Made by a program: the position numbers and the translations under genes
Notes under the pieces: model-generated
Seen by the model: only the letters and a program-made list of their open reading frames with translations
What the model was told of the DNA's origin: nothing
Database searches by the model: none
Part shown: one piece after another, positions 12,568 to 27,300 of the stretch
Layout: each line of letters starts with the position of its first letter
Position numbering within the stretch: the first letter of the stretch is position 1
Source: Scleromitrula shiraiana
Taxonomy: Eukaryota; Ascomycota; Leotiomycetes; Helotiales; Sclerotiniaceae
DNA: 64,000 nucleotides
Direction of reading: 5' to 3'
Assembly: GCA_028455995.1 (NCBI GenBank)
Contig: JABELC010000002.1
Coordinates: forward strand, 124,001 to 188,000

Positions 12568-12980
12568 CCCACTATAAATTGTTGTGGGATGGTTGTAGCA
12601 AGCATTTGTTTCTGCATATCCATACTTTTCCTGATTCTCGTGACCGTGATATACAGAGCCTCAGTCCTCTTCCTGTTGTATATCTCACTCTGTTCGTGGT
12701 CTGATGCGGTAGATTGTGTTGCTTTGAGCTCTGCCTTACTCTGAGTCGCAACTCGTCAACAGATAGCAATCGTTCCGGGGGAATTCATAACGAGACGAAT
12801 GGAGGTTAGAAATGAAATCTGGCAGAGAATTAGCATCGAACCCTGATAAAAAATGTATCAAAGGTTGGAGAAGATTTATCTTACCTTATAAATCGTAGCA
12901 AGATTCCGCAGAGCAGAGAAAAGTAGTGTAGGAGAATCAACACTCCAGTCAAGACCTACCTAGTTGGCAGATCTCCATGG

Positions 12981-13211
12981 TTAAGCCCCAGAATTAGAAT
13001 CATAGGGGAATAACTTCTCACTGTCGTTTCGAAGAATGCTCACTATCATACACACATCGAATGAAACTTGGTAGAGAGTAGGTGGTGGTCTCTGGTACAT
13101 AGTAGTTGAGATGTTGGGGAAATTCTCCCGAGGTTGTAGATTGAATTGATAGACAATTCCTCCACCGCCATGCACGGACCATATCTTAATACTGGCAAAA
13201 AAACTTCCCAA
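12981..13211 (-). CDS. Uncertain small ORF, orphan
   Basis: A 76-residue minus-strand frame overlapping the promoter of UTP4, which starts 71 bases away in the opposite direction. It ends SFDVCMIVSILRNDSEKLFP plus a short tail. No known domain. It faintly resembles the tail of the frame at 12313-12567 (YQVSFDV versus YEIQVVL), which may be chance. It could instead be promoter antisense sequence. Confidence 0.15.
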   Translation of the reverse strand: MGSFFASIKIWSVHGGGGIVYQFNLQPRENFPNISTTMYQRPPPTLYQVSFDVCMIVSILRNDSEKLFPYDSNSGA

Positions 13212-13281
13212 ACTTTTTTTATTTTTTCTCTCGAGGAGCTGGGAAAAAAGTTCAAATTATAGATAATACCACAACGTCGCA

Positions 13282-16074
13282 ATGGATATTCATCGTTGTA
13301 GGTTCGTTCCTTACCCCCCATCTACAATCAATGCATTGGCATTTACCCATTCGAAGATCGTAAAAGGTCAACCTACTGTTTCCCCAAGGTTAGCTCTTGG
13401 TCGCGCAAATGGTGATATCGAACTATGGAACCCACATAAAGGATCATGGCTTCAGGAAACAATCATTCGTGGTGGAAAGGATCGCAGTATTGATGGATTA
13501 GTTTGGACTCAAGATCCTACAGAGGAGATCAATGGCACAAAGATAATTGGAAAATCGAGACTTTTCAGCATTGGTTATACTACGACTGTTACTGAGTGGG
13601 ATTTGGTTAAAGGTCGACCATTACGTTCAGCCAGTGGAAATCATGGAGAAATTTGGTGTCTGGCAGCGCAACCTGCAGTAGAATACAAGAAGGGAGAAGC
13701 AGCTTCTGATGAATGTCAAAAGCTTGTTGCTGGTTGTGTTGATGGGGCTTTAGTTTTATATTCGACGGCGGACGAAAATCTTCAACTTCTGAAAGTACTG
13801 GTTAGACCTTCGGCCAAAAAAGCAAAAATTATCAGCGTCACCTTCCAAGATCGCAATCATATTATCGCAGGTTGTTCCGATAGCAATATTCGTGTATACG
13901 ACATCCGAAACGGTAGCATGTTGAGACAGATGTCATTGGGAGCCGGACCTGTTGGCGGACCCAAAGATATCATTATTTGGGCTGTGAAGGCATTACCAAA
14001 TGGAGATATTGTTTCTGGAGATTCGACTGGCGAGATCAAGATATGGCAGGGCAAGACATACAGTATGTTGCAACGGATTAAGAGCCACACACAAGATGTT
14101 CTCAGCCTTGCGACTAGCTCCGATGGAATGTCTATTTTCAGTGGTGGTATGGATAGACGAACTGTAGTCTACAAACAGATCAAGGGAAAGAAGAGATGGT
14201 CAGAAATTGGACACAAAAGATATCATACTCACGATGTTAAAACTATGGCAAGTTTGGAGTGTAAGGGAATCAGTGTTGTGGTTTCTGGAGGTAAGATAAT
14301 CCACGATTGAATGTTGTTACTATACTAATTATCATTGAAAGGTCCTGACGCTGCTCCTACTGTTTTACCACTCGCACAGTTCGGTCAAGAGAATCAGCGA
14401 GCTTTACCTTTCTTACCCCAAACATCTCCCGTCCACAGTTCTCCAAGGAAGAGGTTGGTAATGACTTGGTGGGATCGCGAGGTTCACATATGGCGTCTAA
14501 ACAGAATGACCGATCCATCCAGCAACGACGAATCCGAAACTGCACCCGCAAATCGCAAGTTGGTAGCAAAGATATTAATTAAGGGGGAATCGAACATCAC
14601 ATCTGCTTCGTTAAATGCTGGAGGAAGTCTTCTTGTTGTTTCAACAGCAGTAGATATCAAGATGTTCCGTTTGAAAGCTCGGAAACAGGAAGAGGGCGAG
14701 GGGTTGAAGGTATCGACTGTCCAATTGCCGGCCTCAATTTCTTCTGGAGCTCGACTAGTTCAATTTTCCCCAGATGGCAATTGGCTCTCCATAATCCGCG
14801 ACGACAGTCAAATTGCCGTAGCACGAATAATTCAAGATAAGAACTCCGTGTCATCTATAACCGTACTCCCTCAAGTATCCCGACTATCCAGAATTGACCG
14901 AAAGGTGCCAAAAGATAAGCTTCTAGGCGGTCTCGGCTCATACGAAAGAACTGTTACACAAGTAGCATTCTCATCCGATAGCAGAATATTAGCCGTCAGC
15001 GATTTGGCAGGTTATGTTGACACATGGGTATTGGAAGGAAATGAAGATCTTACTCAAGAACCTATAGATATCCAAGAAGACGACGCATCTGATGATTCCG
15101 ATGACGATGAGGAAGACGAAGATTCCGAGGGGAAAGTAAAAACAGCCAGACTCATCTATGGTCAACACTGGACACGCAACCCATCCAGTCAACGTATCCC
15201 CCAACTCCCCGGTACACCTGTCGTCCTATCCTTCCGACCATCTACCAATCCCGCTCCCACAAACGGTGTCACACCTCCCTCCACCCGCAACACTCCCCAT
15301 CCAGTTTCGCATTCCCTCCCTGTCTCCGAAGACCGCCTCGTAATCTTAACATCCACAAATGATATATATGAATTCTCCATCCTGTCTGGCTCTCTAACTC
15401 CCTGGTCCCGTCGAAACCCTACCTCAACTTTCCCAACCACCTACCGCAAACTCCGTGAATTAGCTCGAGGCGCCATCTGGGATGTTTCAAACGGACGTGA
15501 ACGTATCTGGATCCACGGTGTAAATTGGCTCTTCATGTTCGATCTATCTTCCGATTTCAATTTCCACGAAGAGGAAGCTCTCAACACCAATACTAACGAC
15601 GAATCCACTAACACCACCCCGCTAAAACGTAAACGAATCCTTGGCAAATCAGGAGCAGGAGGATTGATCAACCCAGAAGAATCCAACACCGGCATGTCCC
15701 GCAAAATCCGCAAACTCATCCACGAAGAGGAGGATACAATAATGGATCTCGACGGACCCACCGACAACGAACTCAATTCCGAATTCGAACAAGATTCCGA
15801 TTCCGATTCCGAAGAATCTAAATCATTAGTTCCCCGTACCACAGCACCCGGAAAAGAAGGGGAAGGAGAAGAAGATAATCTGGGAAAGACGCCACAGTAT
15901 TATAAGGAGTTTAAATATAGACCTATACTAGGAGTTGTGAGGATTGGGGATGGAGGGGATGGAGAGGATTCAGAAGCGGGTCCTGAAGTGGCGATCATAG
16001 AGAGGCCGATTTGGGAGGCAGATTTACCGATGAGGTATGAGGGGGATCAGGAGTGGGAGAAGAGGAATTTGTAG
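13282..16074 (+). CDS. UTP4: Utp4, U3 snoRNP/t-UTP WD40 protein
   Basis: Two exons, 13282-14290 and 14342-16074. The intron has a GTAAGA donor, a CTAAT branch site and an AAAG acceptor. The product is 913 residues. Utp4 (human cirhin) belongs to the t-UTP subcomplex of the small-subunit processome; in the nucleolus it binds early pre-rRNA and supports Pol I transcription and 18S processing. The N-terminus (MDIHRCRFVPYPPS) followed by LALGRANGDIELWNP and a chain of WD40 blades (for example DSNIRVYDIRNG, GDSTGEIKIW, GGMDRRTVVYK) is characteristic. A second propeller follows in exon 2 (VTQVAFSSDSRILAVSDLAG-VDTW). Acidic tracts at roughly 15070-15140 and 15790-15820 are typical nucleolar linkers. 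It is longer than yeast Utp4 (about 776) because of these low-complexity insertions. The start fits the family N-terminus. Confidence 0.93.
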
Positions 16075-19000
16075 GTTGATGGGATGGTTTGGGTTTGGTC
16101 TGGGTTCTGTTTGGTTTTGTTAGGGTGAAAGCAAAAATATGTTGAGGTGGTAGTTTTCAGATATGATAAGATAAAACTTGGAAGTTCTTATTTAATGTTA
16201 AGAAAGATAGATGAATAGAAATTTATGGATCTTGTTTACTTATCTATCTATTTATTTGTTTGTCTTTCTGTGTATGTTTCAACTAATATAAATGATCCAA
16301 TTAACACATTATGAACCGGCGTTAGATTATCTACTTTCTACCTAGACCAAGGATTTCGATCTTACGGTACTACATAAAACTATCTACATATTTAAAACTG
16401 GGGTAGAAGATAGGATATCTTATTTTTTCAATTCGAAATAAAATTATAAGAACTCTACAAAGTAGGTCATCACCAGCGCACCGATAACTATAATATCATA
16501 CCATAAATGGGCTGAAACTATTCATTAGTAGACCCCTTGGTTTTTCAGATGTCTACCCGAGTAGATTAGGTTTATCTAATCGCTTACTATATACATATGG
16601 ATAGTATATGGACCATATCACTATCCAAAACAATCCATTATTGTGTTCTTCTCGAGTCTTTTCTCTATCTCATAACTACACCTTACAAGCCATAGAAATT
16701 TTTTGGAGAAATCTAATAACGTTGTTATTTACCCCTTCATCATAAAAGGATTCCGACGGCGTTGTTCTACACCACAACTTTGGTAGCCTACGAAATTATA
16801 GTTATAGGAATACGAGAGGGGTACCTTTGAGTCTACAGGGCTGATGTTCGCCACTACTATGACTGTTGCTCCAAATCTGAAGCCAGATCCTTGGCTAACG
16901 ATGTAACACATAGCCCCCCTGACTACCAGACTCTTATCCGCTAGAATAAAGGCCGATTTGAACATAATTATTATATTTTCTTTGAAAACATCAAAAGACT
17001 CGCTATAATAAATAAAGATTGGTTTTTCAATCTATCTTTTGAAAATATTAAATTCCATAATGAAATACATTTATATTAATGTTAAAACAGAATATCGATG
17101 TGTATTAAAATCTGGCAACTTATTTCTACGGCTGAGAGCCAGACTACCTCCCATTGCTCTTCTTTTGTTGTCTATTTCAAGATTGTTTTGCTTTCAGTAC
17201 TTTCCTAACATCCTTGACAGTATTTGAAGTTACCAAGTGTTGTGTTGGCTCAGGGTGTCAAAATTTGGTATCTTTATCTATTGGCTAGTTGACCGGTATA
17301 ATATATTTGATATATTGTGTCAAATACTGCGAGTTTGTCTTCATTTAGTTCTTTCGGAATTGCAATTGTATTTTGTCATGATAATGATAATGACAAAGAT
17401 AGTATGCTCAGCGGCTAAAGTATTGAATCTCAAAGGATTTTTTAAAAAGTTTCTGGCGGGTCTGACTGTTTTTCTAGATTGATTCCAAAAACATACTTAC
17501 CATTCCCAGCTTCAAATGTCTATCAGTTCAGTTCATCCACAGAGTCCATGTATCTTTGCCAAAGCCACCCACAAATCACACTTTGTTTTTCCATATACGA
17601 ACAAAATGTACATTATGAACCCCATTTGAACTCACCTGAATCATAATGACCAATAACATCAAATCTCCGATTCAGGTCAACAAATCCAATAAGGAGGATT
17701 AGCCTAAATTGTGACTCTTTGCTAATGTTATGCATTTTTCGGTCCCCATATCTGCAAACGCCTATCCTCAAAATGTCACCCCCTATTGTCCTGACTCTTT
17801 TCAAAGGTAAATAAATCCACACTCTTTGCCTGCTTGATTGTTGGAACGTACAAGGAGGAAACTACCTGAGAATTACAAAATTTTGCACCGGAGAGAGTGG
17901 GGAAGGGAGTGTCAACAGACGATTATATAATCTCTTAAAGTGGATTTTGAAAGTAGAAGGTTAGCTATCAATACATGCATAAATAAATGGTAGGAACAAT
18001 GCTGGAGTACATCTTGAAGAGATTCGGTACTGTCTACTCAGAGGAGAGAATATCGTCTACTTAGAGTTGAGTATCTGCTCCAAAGACTCTCGTTTTAATT
18101 TCGAGGTTAAGAATTTGGCAAAACTTAACACAATGAGAATTGTAGATGATAGCAGCAGGAATCCGGTATTCATCATACAATATGAGTTGAGAAGATCCTA
18201 CTCACTAGGTATCCCAAGTTCCTAACCTTGATAATGCGTTCAAAAGTATACTCTTCTGCAGGATTTGTTCAAGGACTGGAGAACATGAAGGGATTTATAT
18301 ATTTCCAAGGGATTGTGATCTCAATTTGAATGGGTTTCTGCTGAACTATTGCAAGGTGGAGGTATAAAATGACAGAATCAGATTCACTCGATAATACCGT
18401 TCCACATCCAACTGTAAAAAACATAAGTGTATACAAGCAACCTAAAACTGTAGACTGACCAACGGAGATCAAGTGATAACTGGGAAAAATTGCCGTCCAG
18501 GGGAGGATATTCGACTTTTACAATTTGCTGCTAGTTACATATCAGCGCGAGGGTGTCCACGCTATCCTTACTTTTAAGACTAGACAAGATAACAGAAAGT
18601 AATGAGTTCATGAATGAAGACATCGGTGAAGGTAGCATAATAAACAGCAATGAATATTCACAACAGCGATAGTTTCTGCTATATAAGTAAGCCTAGAAAA
18701 AAGTCCAATTCAAATTACTGATCATTCAAATTCTTTGTACATCGTATTTAGAACTTGAAGAATGCTAATCAAGAAATTGATATGACATACTGGAATTTTC
18801 ATGTCAAAATCAAGTCTACTTGCCACTTACAACCCATGAAGTATAAGCTACATGATTCAAGCCTCATGATACAATGTTAATCATGTAATAGGTAGTAGAA
18901 CAATGATCGGAGACATATATGATTCGCTACAAGGACAGGAGAGATCGGACATCGGTAATAATTCGTACATATGTACCATGATCTATATATGTCTTCTACA

Positions 19001-22000
19001 GATCGAGATGAAGATGCCACGGCATTGAGAATTCAAAGCCTCATTCGGGAACCAAGCAAGATAGTTATCCTCTCCTCGAGAAAGATGTGTTTGTATCAAG
19101 ACCACAGAGTTGATCAGTGAAAACTCATCAATGTTGAATAGCTTAATAATCCAGTGGTTTGATATTCCAATGACACCCACCCTATCTAAAATTGAAATTA
19201 GAGAAACTATTCGCCCTACCAAACACCCTCAATTAAGGTGTTCCTGCATTATTGGCGATCAATTTTTCCGCCTTACTGCAAGCGGCATCACGTCGTACAG
19301 AGGCGTAAAAAGTTCTGGGTAGGTGATTGCATCCTAGCAACAGTCTGAACTTTTGGATTCTTTGCTTTTAGAGAGTAGGTGCCCATAGAGAGAAAAGAAT
19401 TTTACTTTCTAATGACCAAAAAGGGTACCTACATGAGAAGCATGGTGGAAACGTGCAGGCAAGAAGATAGGCGTGAAAACTTGGGGTGGGGGTTGAGTGA
19501 TTAGATTATGCAGTGCGAGGAGGGGTTAAAGGTCGAGGTTACTGTATGTCCTCTTGACAAGGACGTAGATATGAGCTAAGATGCAAGGGCAAGGGGAAAT
19601 GGCAATGTTTGTACCAATTAATTAATTGTGTGTAATGTTCAATGAATGTACTGAGGGATCCGTCTGCATTCAGTAGAACCCAAGATTATGAGAAGAACAT
19701 AAAGAAGAAAACTACAGCTTTCACATGTGACTCTCAAAGTGATTACTGATCTAGCACAAAAGAACAGGAAGTGAACAACCTCGAGTTCGGTAGCGACGTC
19801 TCTCCCGTCTTGCATCGGAAAAATAGAATGCCCCAATGCGTGTTTGGCAGCGCTTCAACAAGTAAAGGAATATATGATCGGTAACGCAATCACAACAATA
19901 TAGATGAGTAGGATGTACCGTATCGGGCTGTGACGTTCGGTTGATGTTTCTCGAATCGCGGCAGCTTAGCCTCAATGAGAAGAGGTTATTTGTTCTTGTG
20001 CTACGTATATCGTTGGCGATTGAAGGGCTTTGAAGTCGGAGATTTAGATTTTTGAATTTTATGCAAGAAAGAAATTTCGAACTATGCATTGTAGACAAAT
20101 GATGGTAATGATATGACTTGAACATGAATATCATATACTGGAGGACTACTCGGGATGATGCGCTAAATATTTGAGTTATCCCGTCACCCCTTGATTGCTA
20201 CTGCATGAGTATAACGTGGAAAGAAAAAGGGTTATACAACATTGAGTGATGAGAATATCAAGTATATTGAAAGACCCTTTCATGTGCAACCATTGAGTCC
20301 AAAGTAAAGTTCGAATTCATGATCGTTTGTACTTTTTGGACTATTTGGAGAAGGAAATTTGATAATGATAAGATCCTTGCCCGATACACATCAATCACTT
20401 GAGAAGTACACACTGTATACAGCGTTGGGTATTTGATGTATTCTATCACTTTAATGGTATGTAACAGTCCATCGAATAACTGGAATTGGAATTGGAATTC
20501 TTCGATTGATTTACCAAGTCATTCAGGAGAAATAACACACCACAAATATTTAATCGCAGCGCATTCCAAATCTTGCCACCCAAAACCGCAAGTGTGCGTA
20601 CGCTTTACGAGAACCCCACACTCCCCCCCCCGCTCCTTCTATCCGAATTTCGAATTGACGATTTAGCACCACATAGTGAGGCTCTAAAATAGCGAAAGGG
20701 AGGCGGCCTCCACTTCGTAGTTAGTATGCGAGTAGTTCCTACTCCCGGGCTACCCTGAGAATTCCAAGTACCGAGTTCAATGGACGAGATTCGTGTGTGG
20801 AGATAATAAATTTGATACATTGGTTGCTTGTGAAATATTGTGTTGTTTCCTTCAGATACTTCAATGCTCTTTTCGATCGACACCATCTTCACTTCAATCT
20901 ATGTAGTGTGGTCAATTTCCCAATTTTGGTCTCATGACTAGTATCTATGTACATGCGTCCCTGAAATGCTAGTACAGTGCCTTACTGGGTTCAACCAGTG
21001 TACCGGGTTACTGTGGTGGGTGAGGTTCTCTAGCAGAAGTGCTTGCATGGAGTTGCCCCCTGACTTACCTGATGTAAGGTCAGTAAAAATCCATAACACT
21101 TAAGCAAATTATGTGAAAATGATACTGTATCACTTGATATTCACGTGTCATGTTCCCAACACAAATGCCGAATTGTCCGACGGGAGGAGTTTGTGGCCAA
21201 AAACTACTCCTCTTCGAGTGATCTCCAAATCTGACAGTGTTTCAAATCTATGAACTCATATTGCCTTATTTGTGCTTTTTTCCCGGTGAAGCTCAAATCC
21301 TTCAGAACGGGACGTTTGCTTATTCCGTCTCCATCAATCCGAAATAGTTTAACTGGCTGGTTGGTTAATTGATTTGAGAAAGAGAACTTTAACGCCCGCC
21401 TCGTAGAAAAGTCACGATACAAATGCAGCACTATTTATATCGTGTTTGTGGAACAGCGCGTTACCTGTGCCTAATACCTATGGGCCCATCGAAGTCATTT
21501 CCACATTTGAAGGAATAGTTTCTTCATCGTAACCGACACTGTCAGCACCCGGGGATAATTGCATCTTTCTCATGGGTGTAAGCATATGTATTAGTGGAAG
21601 AACACACCCAATTTTCGAATGCCTGTACTTGCAGAACCAATTCTCAGCAGATGTCTGAATGTTTTTACGTATATATCTTCTGCTATAAGGTGAGAGCCTG
21701 GTTGCAAACACACGAGAATGATGTTGTTTTTGAATCAGGTTATTCTCGTAGTGGAGTTTCTGTGCTATGATCTCTTGGTGATCATGTTGCAAATACGCTA
21801 TGCACTTATTGTTCTTCAAACCTCATCCGAATTCACTGAGTCCGGTTGCACAAAGGTGTTTATTTAGTTAGAGTAGTAGCAATAGCCTTTTAGATTGAGC
21901 TGAATAGCCAATACGGTACGTAGTGTTAATACTGATCAATTCATCCACAGAAAGACTTTGGAGAAATTATACAAAAGCCTCGAATCCGCCATCGTCAATA

Positions 22001-23294
22001 CAGCACTAGAAAGGAAAATATTATAAGCTTGTAAAGATGCATGTCACTTAAAAATCCATTAGCTCGGCGACGATAATCCTAGTAGAGCTAAGAATCTACC
22101 CTACCTATTGACAAAACGTCGGCAAATTCAAATATCCGTTTTCTATCTAGTCAATCAATCGAAGTATGAGAACGAATGTCGTACGATGGGTGTAAACTCC
22201 ATACATAGTTATACTTTTCATTTCCCCATCTTCTCCTCGATCCCCACGCAATAATAATTCGGAAGTAAAAACAAACCATCCGGAAGATGTTAATAAATTT
22301 CTCCATATAAAACCGAGTAGGGCTTAAATAGGGGAAAAGTTCATTGGTACAAATCTTTGTGCTAGCTTAATTTGTATAGCTTAATACCACTTTAGGCCTA
22401 GCGGTGCTGATTATCATCAAAATCTCCTTTCATCATATTTATCCAGAAATTCTGGGCAATAACTGCTATTAACCGGAGTTATCACCCCCTTCATCAACAG
22501 CCCATAAGTTGTTTCTCAACCAACGGGGCCAACAAACTCTTTCAATTCACATTGGATATAAATATTACTATGAAAACGTGATCCAAGATGAGGTGATACT
22601 TGGTACCGTCATTTTGAGCTTCTTAGAAAAACGCCTGCATGTACACTAGCTAGCAAGGCTGTACAAACCTTCCTCGTTGGTGCAGCCACTTGTATCACCG
22701 ATCCACTGCCCATCTCAATGTGCCTAAGTAGTTTTCCATTGAGTAGAATATTGTAAGTACACATCCAACGTATGAACATTTTTTCATGGACGAACGGACA
22801 AGTGAATGACTCTCCCATGACGATAGATATTCGGCATGTTAATTTCCCCCACAACTGATTTCAAATCGGGTTTTGTGGATTCGGGGTCAAGGATATAATG
22901 GGTGGTAACTTGTAAGTGGCCAAAATTCTCTCTCGGCACCTTTTGTTATTTGATTATTTCGTTTTATTGGGTACCTTCCTATGATTGTTGACAAGGTATT
23001 TCTTGCTTTTAGTCCTCATTCAACTCTAGTGCAGTAATATCACCGTGCCATGTACAAGCTTCCCCGGACTAGCTACCTACTAGGTAGCTTATATTACCCC
23101 AACTATTATCCCCGTATTTCTCTCATCTTGATTCACTACCTATATATTTCGCCCCTCCCTTCCGGTCTCTTCTTTCTTCACACACATATAAATATCGACT
23201 TTCCTTTTTCATGAATTGAGTCGATTCCAGGACAGACCAAACAAACAACCTCTCTCACTCGCACCAATTCTTTTCTCAAATTGCATAAATCATC
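16075..23294. other. 7.2-kb gene desert
   Basis: Between UTP4 and the acetate-transporter gene I find no frame with a recognisable domain. Open frames up to 127 codons (for example minus strand 19751-20134 and 21478-21819) read like random sequence. Composition is moderately AT-rich without the extreme bias of the left end, so decay beyond recognition, non-coding RNAs or lineage-specific genes with small exons are all possible. The last 150 bases (C/T-rich, then CACACATATAAATATCG near 23180) look like a promoter for the downstream gene. Confidence 0.5.
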
Positions 23295-24316
23295 ATGGCT
23301 ACCACTGCTACTGCTGATCCCGGATATAACAAGGAATACGTCAATGAAAATAACGGTTCCAGTACTCATGACCATGCCCCTTTGAATGGCGCAAACAACA
23401 CTGCCGCCCCACGAGGCTATGATTATGGAGGAAACCCATTGGCTTACATGAACACTGGAGAATCAGCTCGATTCCCAGCTTTTGGTGGAGAGTTTCAACC
23501 CGGTCTTTACAAGCCAACTACGGGCAGGAAGTTCGCAAACCCTGCACCTTTGGGATTGAGTGCTTTCGCCTTAACTACTTTCGTTCTCTCTCTCATCAAT
23601 GTCGGTGCTAAAGGTGTTTCCGAACCAAACATCGTTGTCGCTCTTGCATTTGGATATGGTGGTCTCGTTCAATTACTTGCTGGCATGTGGTATGTACCAA
23701 CCGTATATTTCAATTATTTCGTGTGAATACTGACAAAAATCTAGGGAGATGGCCGTAGGAAATACTTTTGGTGCTACCGCATTGTCTTCGTATGGAGGAT
23801 TTTGGCTCGCATTCGCAATTGTTCTCACTCCTGGAGGATTCAACATTGTAGAATCATACGGAGCTACTGGAGCTGGTGTCAATGATTTTAATAACGCATT
23901 TGGATTCTTCTTGATGGGATGGTGGATCTTCACCACAATTCTCCTCATCTGTACACTTCGATCTACATTGGCATTTTTCCTCCTTTTCTTCTTCTTGGAC
24001 TTGGCATTCCTCCTTCTTGGAATTGGTCATTTGCAAGCTAGTAGCGCGGGTGCTCCACAACCTAATACTATCAAGGCTGGAGGATATTTCGGATTATTCG
24101 CTGCCTTCATGGCCTGGTATAATGCTTTGGCTGGTATTGCAGATGATACGTAAGTCTTTGAAAATTTTGGAATTCCCTATATTCTTCCTAGTCTTTATAT
24201 AACTAACATCAATTCCTCCCAGTAATTCCTTCTTTATCATCCCAGTCTTGCACTTCCCATGGTCAGTCAAGGGCCGCGAACGTCGTGCCGAGAAGACAGA
24301 ACGTCAAACTGTTTAG
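23295..24316 (+). CDS. Acetate transporter family protein (GPR1/FUN34/YaaH)
   Basis: Three exons, 23295-23689, 23745-24149 and 24223-24316; introns start GTATGT and GTAAGT and phases agree, giving 297 residues. The family (yeast Ato1/Ady2, Yarrowia Gpr1) moves acetate or ammonium across the plasma membrane or senses acetate. The signature NPAPLGL lies at about residues 82-88, directly before the first of six hydrophobic helices. SYGGFWLAFA, a second family motif, is in exon 2. The 80-residue N-terminal tail (Thr, Asn, Gly-rich) is cytosolic and is where yeast homologues are modified. The tail KGRERRAEKTERQ is basic. The gene stands alone between two large gene deserts. Ammonium versus acetate preference cannot be told from sequence. 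Confidence 0.92.
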
Positions 24317-27300
24317 ACAACCCATACAAAGAACCTTATACATTACATCGCATTGCATTTACGACACATTACAATTACACACATTTTGAATATGAACCTG
24401 GTATGAAATTGGGTTTTATGGCTGGCTGGCAGGATGGGAGGGAAACTACGATACCATTGCGACTCAGACGCACTAATAAATGGGTGGCTAGGTCAGGACC
24501 AAAACATTTTCTTGGATGTTTATTTGAAGTTGATGAAAACTTCACTCGTTTGAATAATGGAAAGTAGTTATTACTATTTTATGTTTATTGATTTTTAATA
24601 CCTATTGTAATGTTTACATACTTTCACTTTTACATTAAATTCTCTGTATCTTGTTAGATTTTCTGTCCGCCTTGTAGTTTCTTTGTGAAATTAGCCGGGC
24701 TTATTAAGAGTGATTTATTTGAATGCTGACCTCGACTTGCCTGGCTTCAATATCATCGCATATAACGTGTATGACGGCGCAAGTGCTGACCCGTTCAAAC
24801 CCAACCTAACCCATTCACAATTCGGGCTTTGTAATCACAATGTTGGTGCTTATTTATTTCTTACTCTGATCCATTCCCTCTCGTACTCGGAATGCGGGAG
24901 TCCTTTCCTTCACGACAGCGACTAGCTAGCTCTAGACTTTACTCTCTTTTACCTTCTTCTTACATCAAGTCACCGAGACATAGTAAAATTGTGATATTTT
25001 ATTTGCATTCTGTCATTGATTCATTTTTTTACATGCAAACCCCCAAGCATATCAAAATTATATGTTCCTGTCACCGAGACATTATCTTGGCTCTTGAAAC
25101 TATTTACTTGGCTTGCATGATATGTTGGCATCCGAACAACGAGGAATATTATTGTACGAGAGTGCGGGGTAGTCAGCTGTCTCTAACGTTTGTGTCACTC
25201 GGCATCTCTGGCGTGACTTTTCGAATGGACTTCTATAAATTTTGTATCTCTTGATCAAGAAATTTCTTACATGTAGATGTTAAATTGTCAATACAAAAAT
25301 GCGGATGAACATAAAAGAAGTAATTGTCCTGGAATTGTGAAAGTTATCAACGTTAAGTGAATTACAAGATATATTAAATCGCTTCCGAAGGGAGCTTCGG
25401 CCATTTTCATTGGACATTTTGTTAACAAAGGTACCCGACGTGATAGAATGCTGCTAGTATCAACTCTTAACATTTAGGATGAGATTAATCATTCATATGT
25501 CATCGAGTCATGTGCACCCTTTCTGCTTTTATTCTTTAATGAATCCCGAGCGTTAATTAATCTTTCTTACCTCGTTTTCTTCTCTTCCAACAAATTCTAG
25601 CGATAGAGACTTGAGATTTGAAATTTCTGAATCAAGTGATCTTATAGATGCTAATTTCCCCTTGCACTTCGGCGAAGTCACTTCGCGAATAGAGATTGTG
25701 GAGTTCTAGTGAATGAATTATTTCTTTCTCGGTTTGGTTTGTCTGGTGATAGAAGGTATTTCTGTATAAGACAGTTTCCAGTCATTTTGTTTTAATGGCG
25801 TGAGGGTGGCATTTGGTGATAGCATACTTGCTAAGGCACCAAAATATCAGTTACTATAGAAGTATGTATCTATTGTGGCAAGATCCAAGTCTAAATTTTC
25901 AGAATACATCTTTTTCACATAGAGTTTTGATATGGTATGATCTGTCTTTTCCTGTTAATTTATCGTCATTATCGCCAAATTTTGTAACATATTAACCCAA
26001 GTCGAGGGTTTGTGAACTTCCCTTTCTTTGTAAAATCATGAAGCAAGTGCTCGAGGTCTGGTTACATTGCAAACATTTAATTCTGTCTAAAGGATCATAA
26101 CTTCAACCTGAGTTAGAGATCAAGAACATATGAGCTGCTCTGATTTGAATTATATCCCAGTTGAGTGATTTCCCCTCTCAGTAGAAGCGCTGCTGTAGAT
26201 GGGTATATCCATTTCAAATTTGTAGAAGGTTGAATGATTGGGGCACAACCCCGCACTCTCGCTGATGACAAATTTCAAGATCGTGGATGGTTGCTTAATA
26301 CGATGATATGGTGAAGTATATAAGGTTGAATACTTTTTCATGACTATAACCATTTGTAATACGTGCGAGCAGAAATTCTATCAAATTACATAAGGAGAAT
26401 AGCGTGGTCGTTGAGTTGTTTATGCAGCAAATATCTGCCCCATGGGAGAACGTTGTGCCAAACTTTCGAACACTGAAAATTAAACTCATACTCAAATTAA
26501 TGGAACGTTTTTCCTTTTTTGCCGTTTTTCTGACATCAAAAGTGGTTTCTGGCTGTCACATAGTCAAATTATGGACATCCATGTATAGGAGGGTGGGTAG
26601 TACTACTCAAAATCACACATTATCACTACAACTGCTACAAAGATATCAAAAATCCTCTTCACTCCGAAAGTCAAGCTTTGGAGGAGCAAAGCTTCAATCT
26701 TAGTTTAGTTATGCTGAACATAATATCAAGGTATAGGATACACACAATCAATCCTTTGCTTGTTTAGACTAGTCTGTCTGTGGGGTAGCACTTCGTACTA
26801 GGTTCTAGATACCACACTCTCTAGTGAATGAACACTACGTATCATAACCCAGCAGAATCGATCTACACCATATAAGCTATATCAAGAACCCAAAATTGAG
26901 TTCGATATCTGAACCAAGGCGGAAAGGAATACAGACAAACACTGGAGTTGATGTTATTTCAAAGAATTTCCTACCGAGAATTGGATCCTTTGATTCGGTT
27001 CTTAGTATACTGTTAAGTTTTCTTGCTCCCGTTTATCTTGCTGTCAGTTATCTCGACATCGTTATGTCGTTGTCGGTTTTCCCACACAAAGAAGGTCCGC
27101 TACGAATACGATAGTAGAAGCAATAGTGAATGAACGCAATGCATTCCTTCATCAATAACTATCACTGATACTGGTCAAGAGAAGCTGCCGCAGGAATGGC
27201 CTGAAACTTGCTCTATTTGGAAATCGATTGCTTGCCCAGAGCAGGTGCAAAATTCGCACCCGAATTTTAGATTTTATGTTTAGGAGTTGAATCTTCAGGT

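Larger units (their letters stand above)
10922..13281. other. Intergenic, no confident gene
   Basis: 2.4 kb between the secreted-protein gene and UTP4. Weak frames at 11259-11608 (plus) do not match anything known. Two minus-strand frames at 12313-12567 and 12981-13211 look more protein-like and are listed separately. The last 100 bases are the UTP4 promoter, with a T-rich tract at 13214-13228. Confidence 0.5.

Noticed and set aside
19751..20134. 127-codon minus-strand frame in the gene desert
   Set aside because: Composition looks random (Ser/Arg/His-rich), with no domain, signal peptide or splice context.
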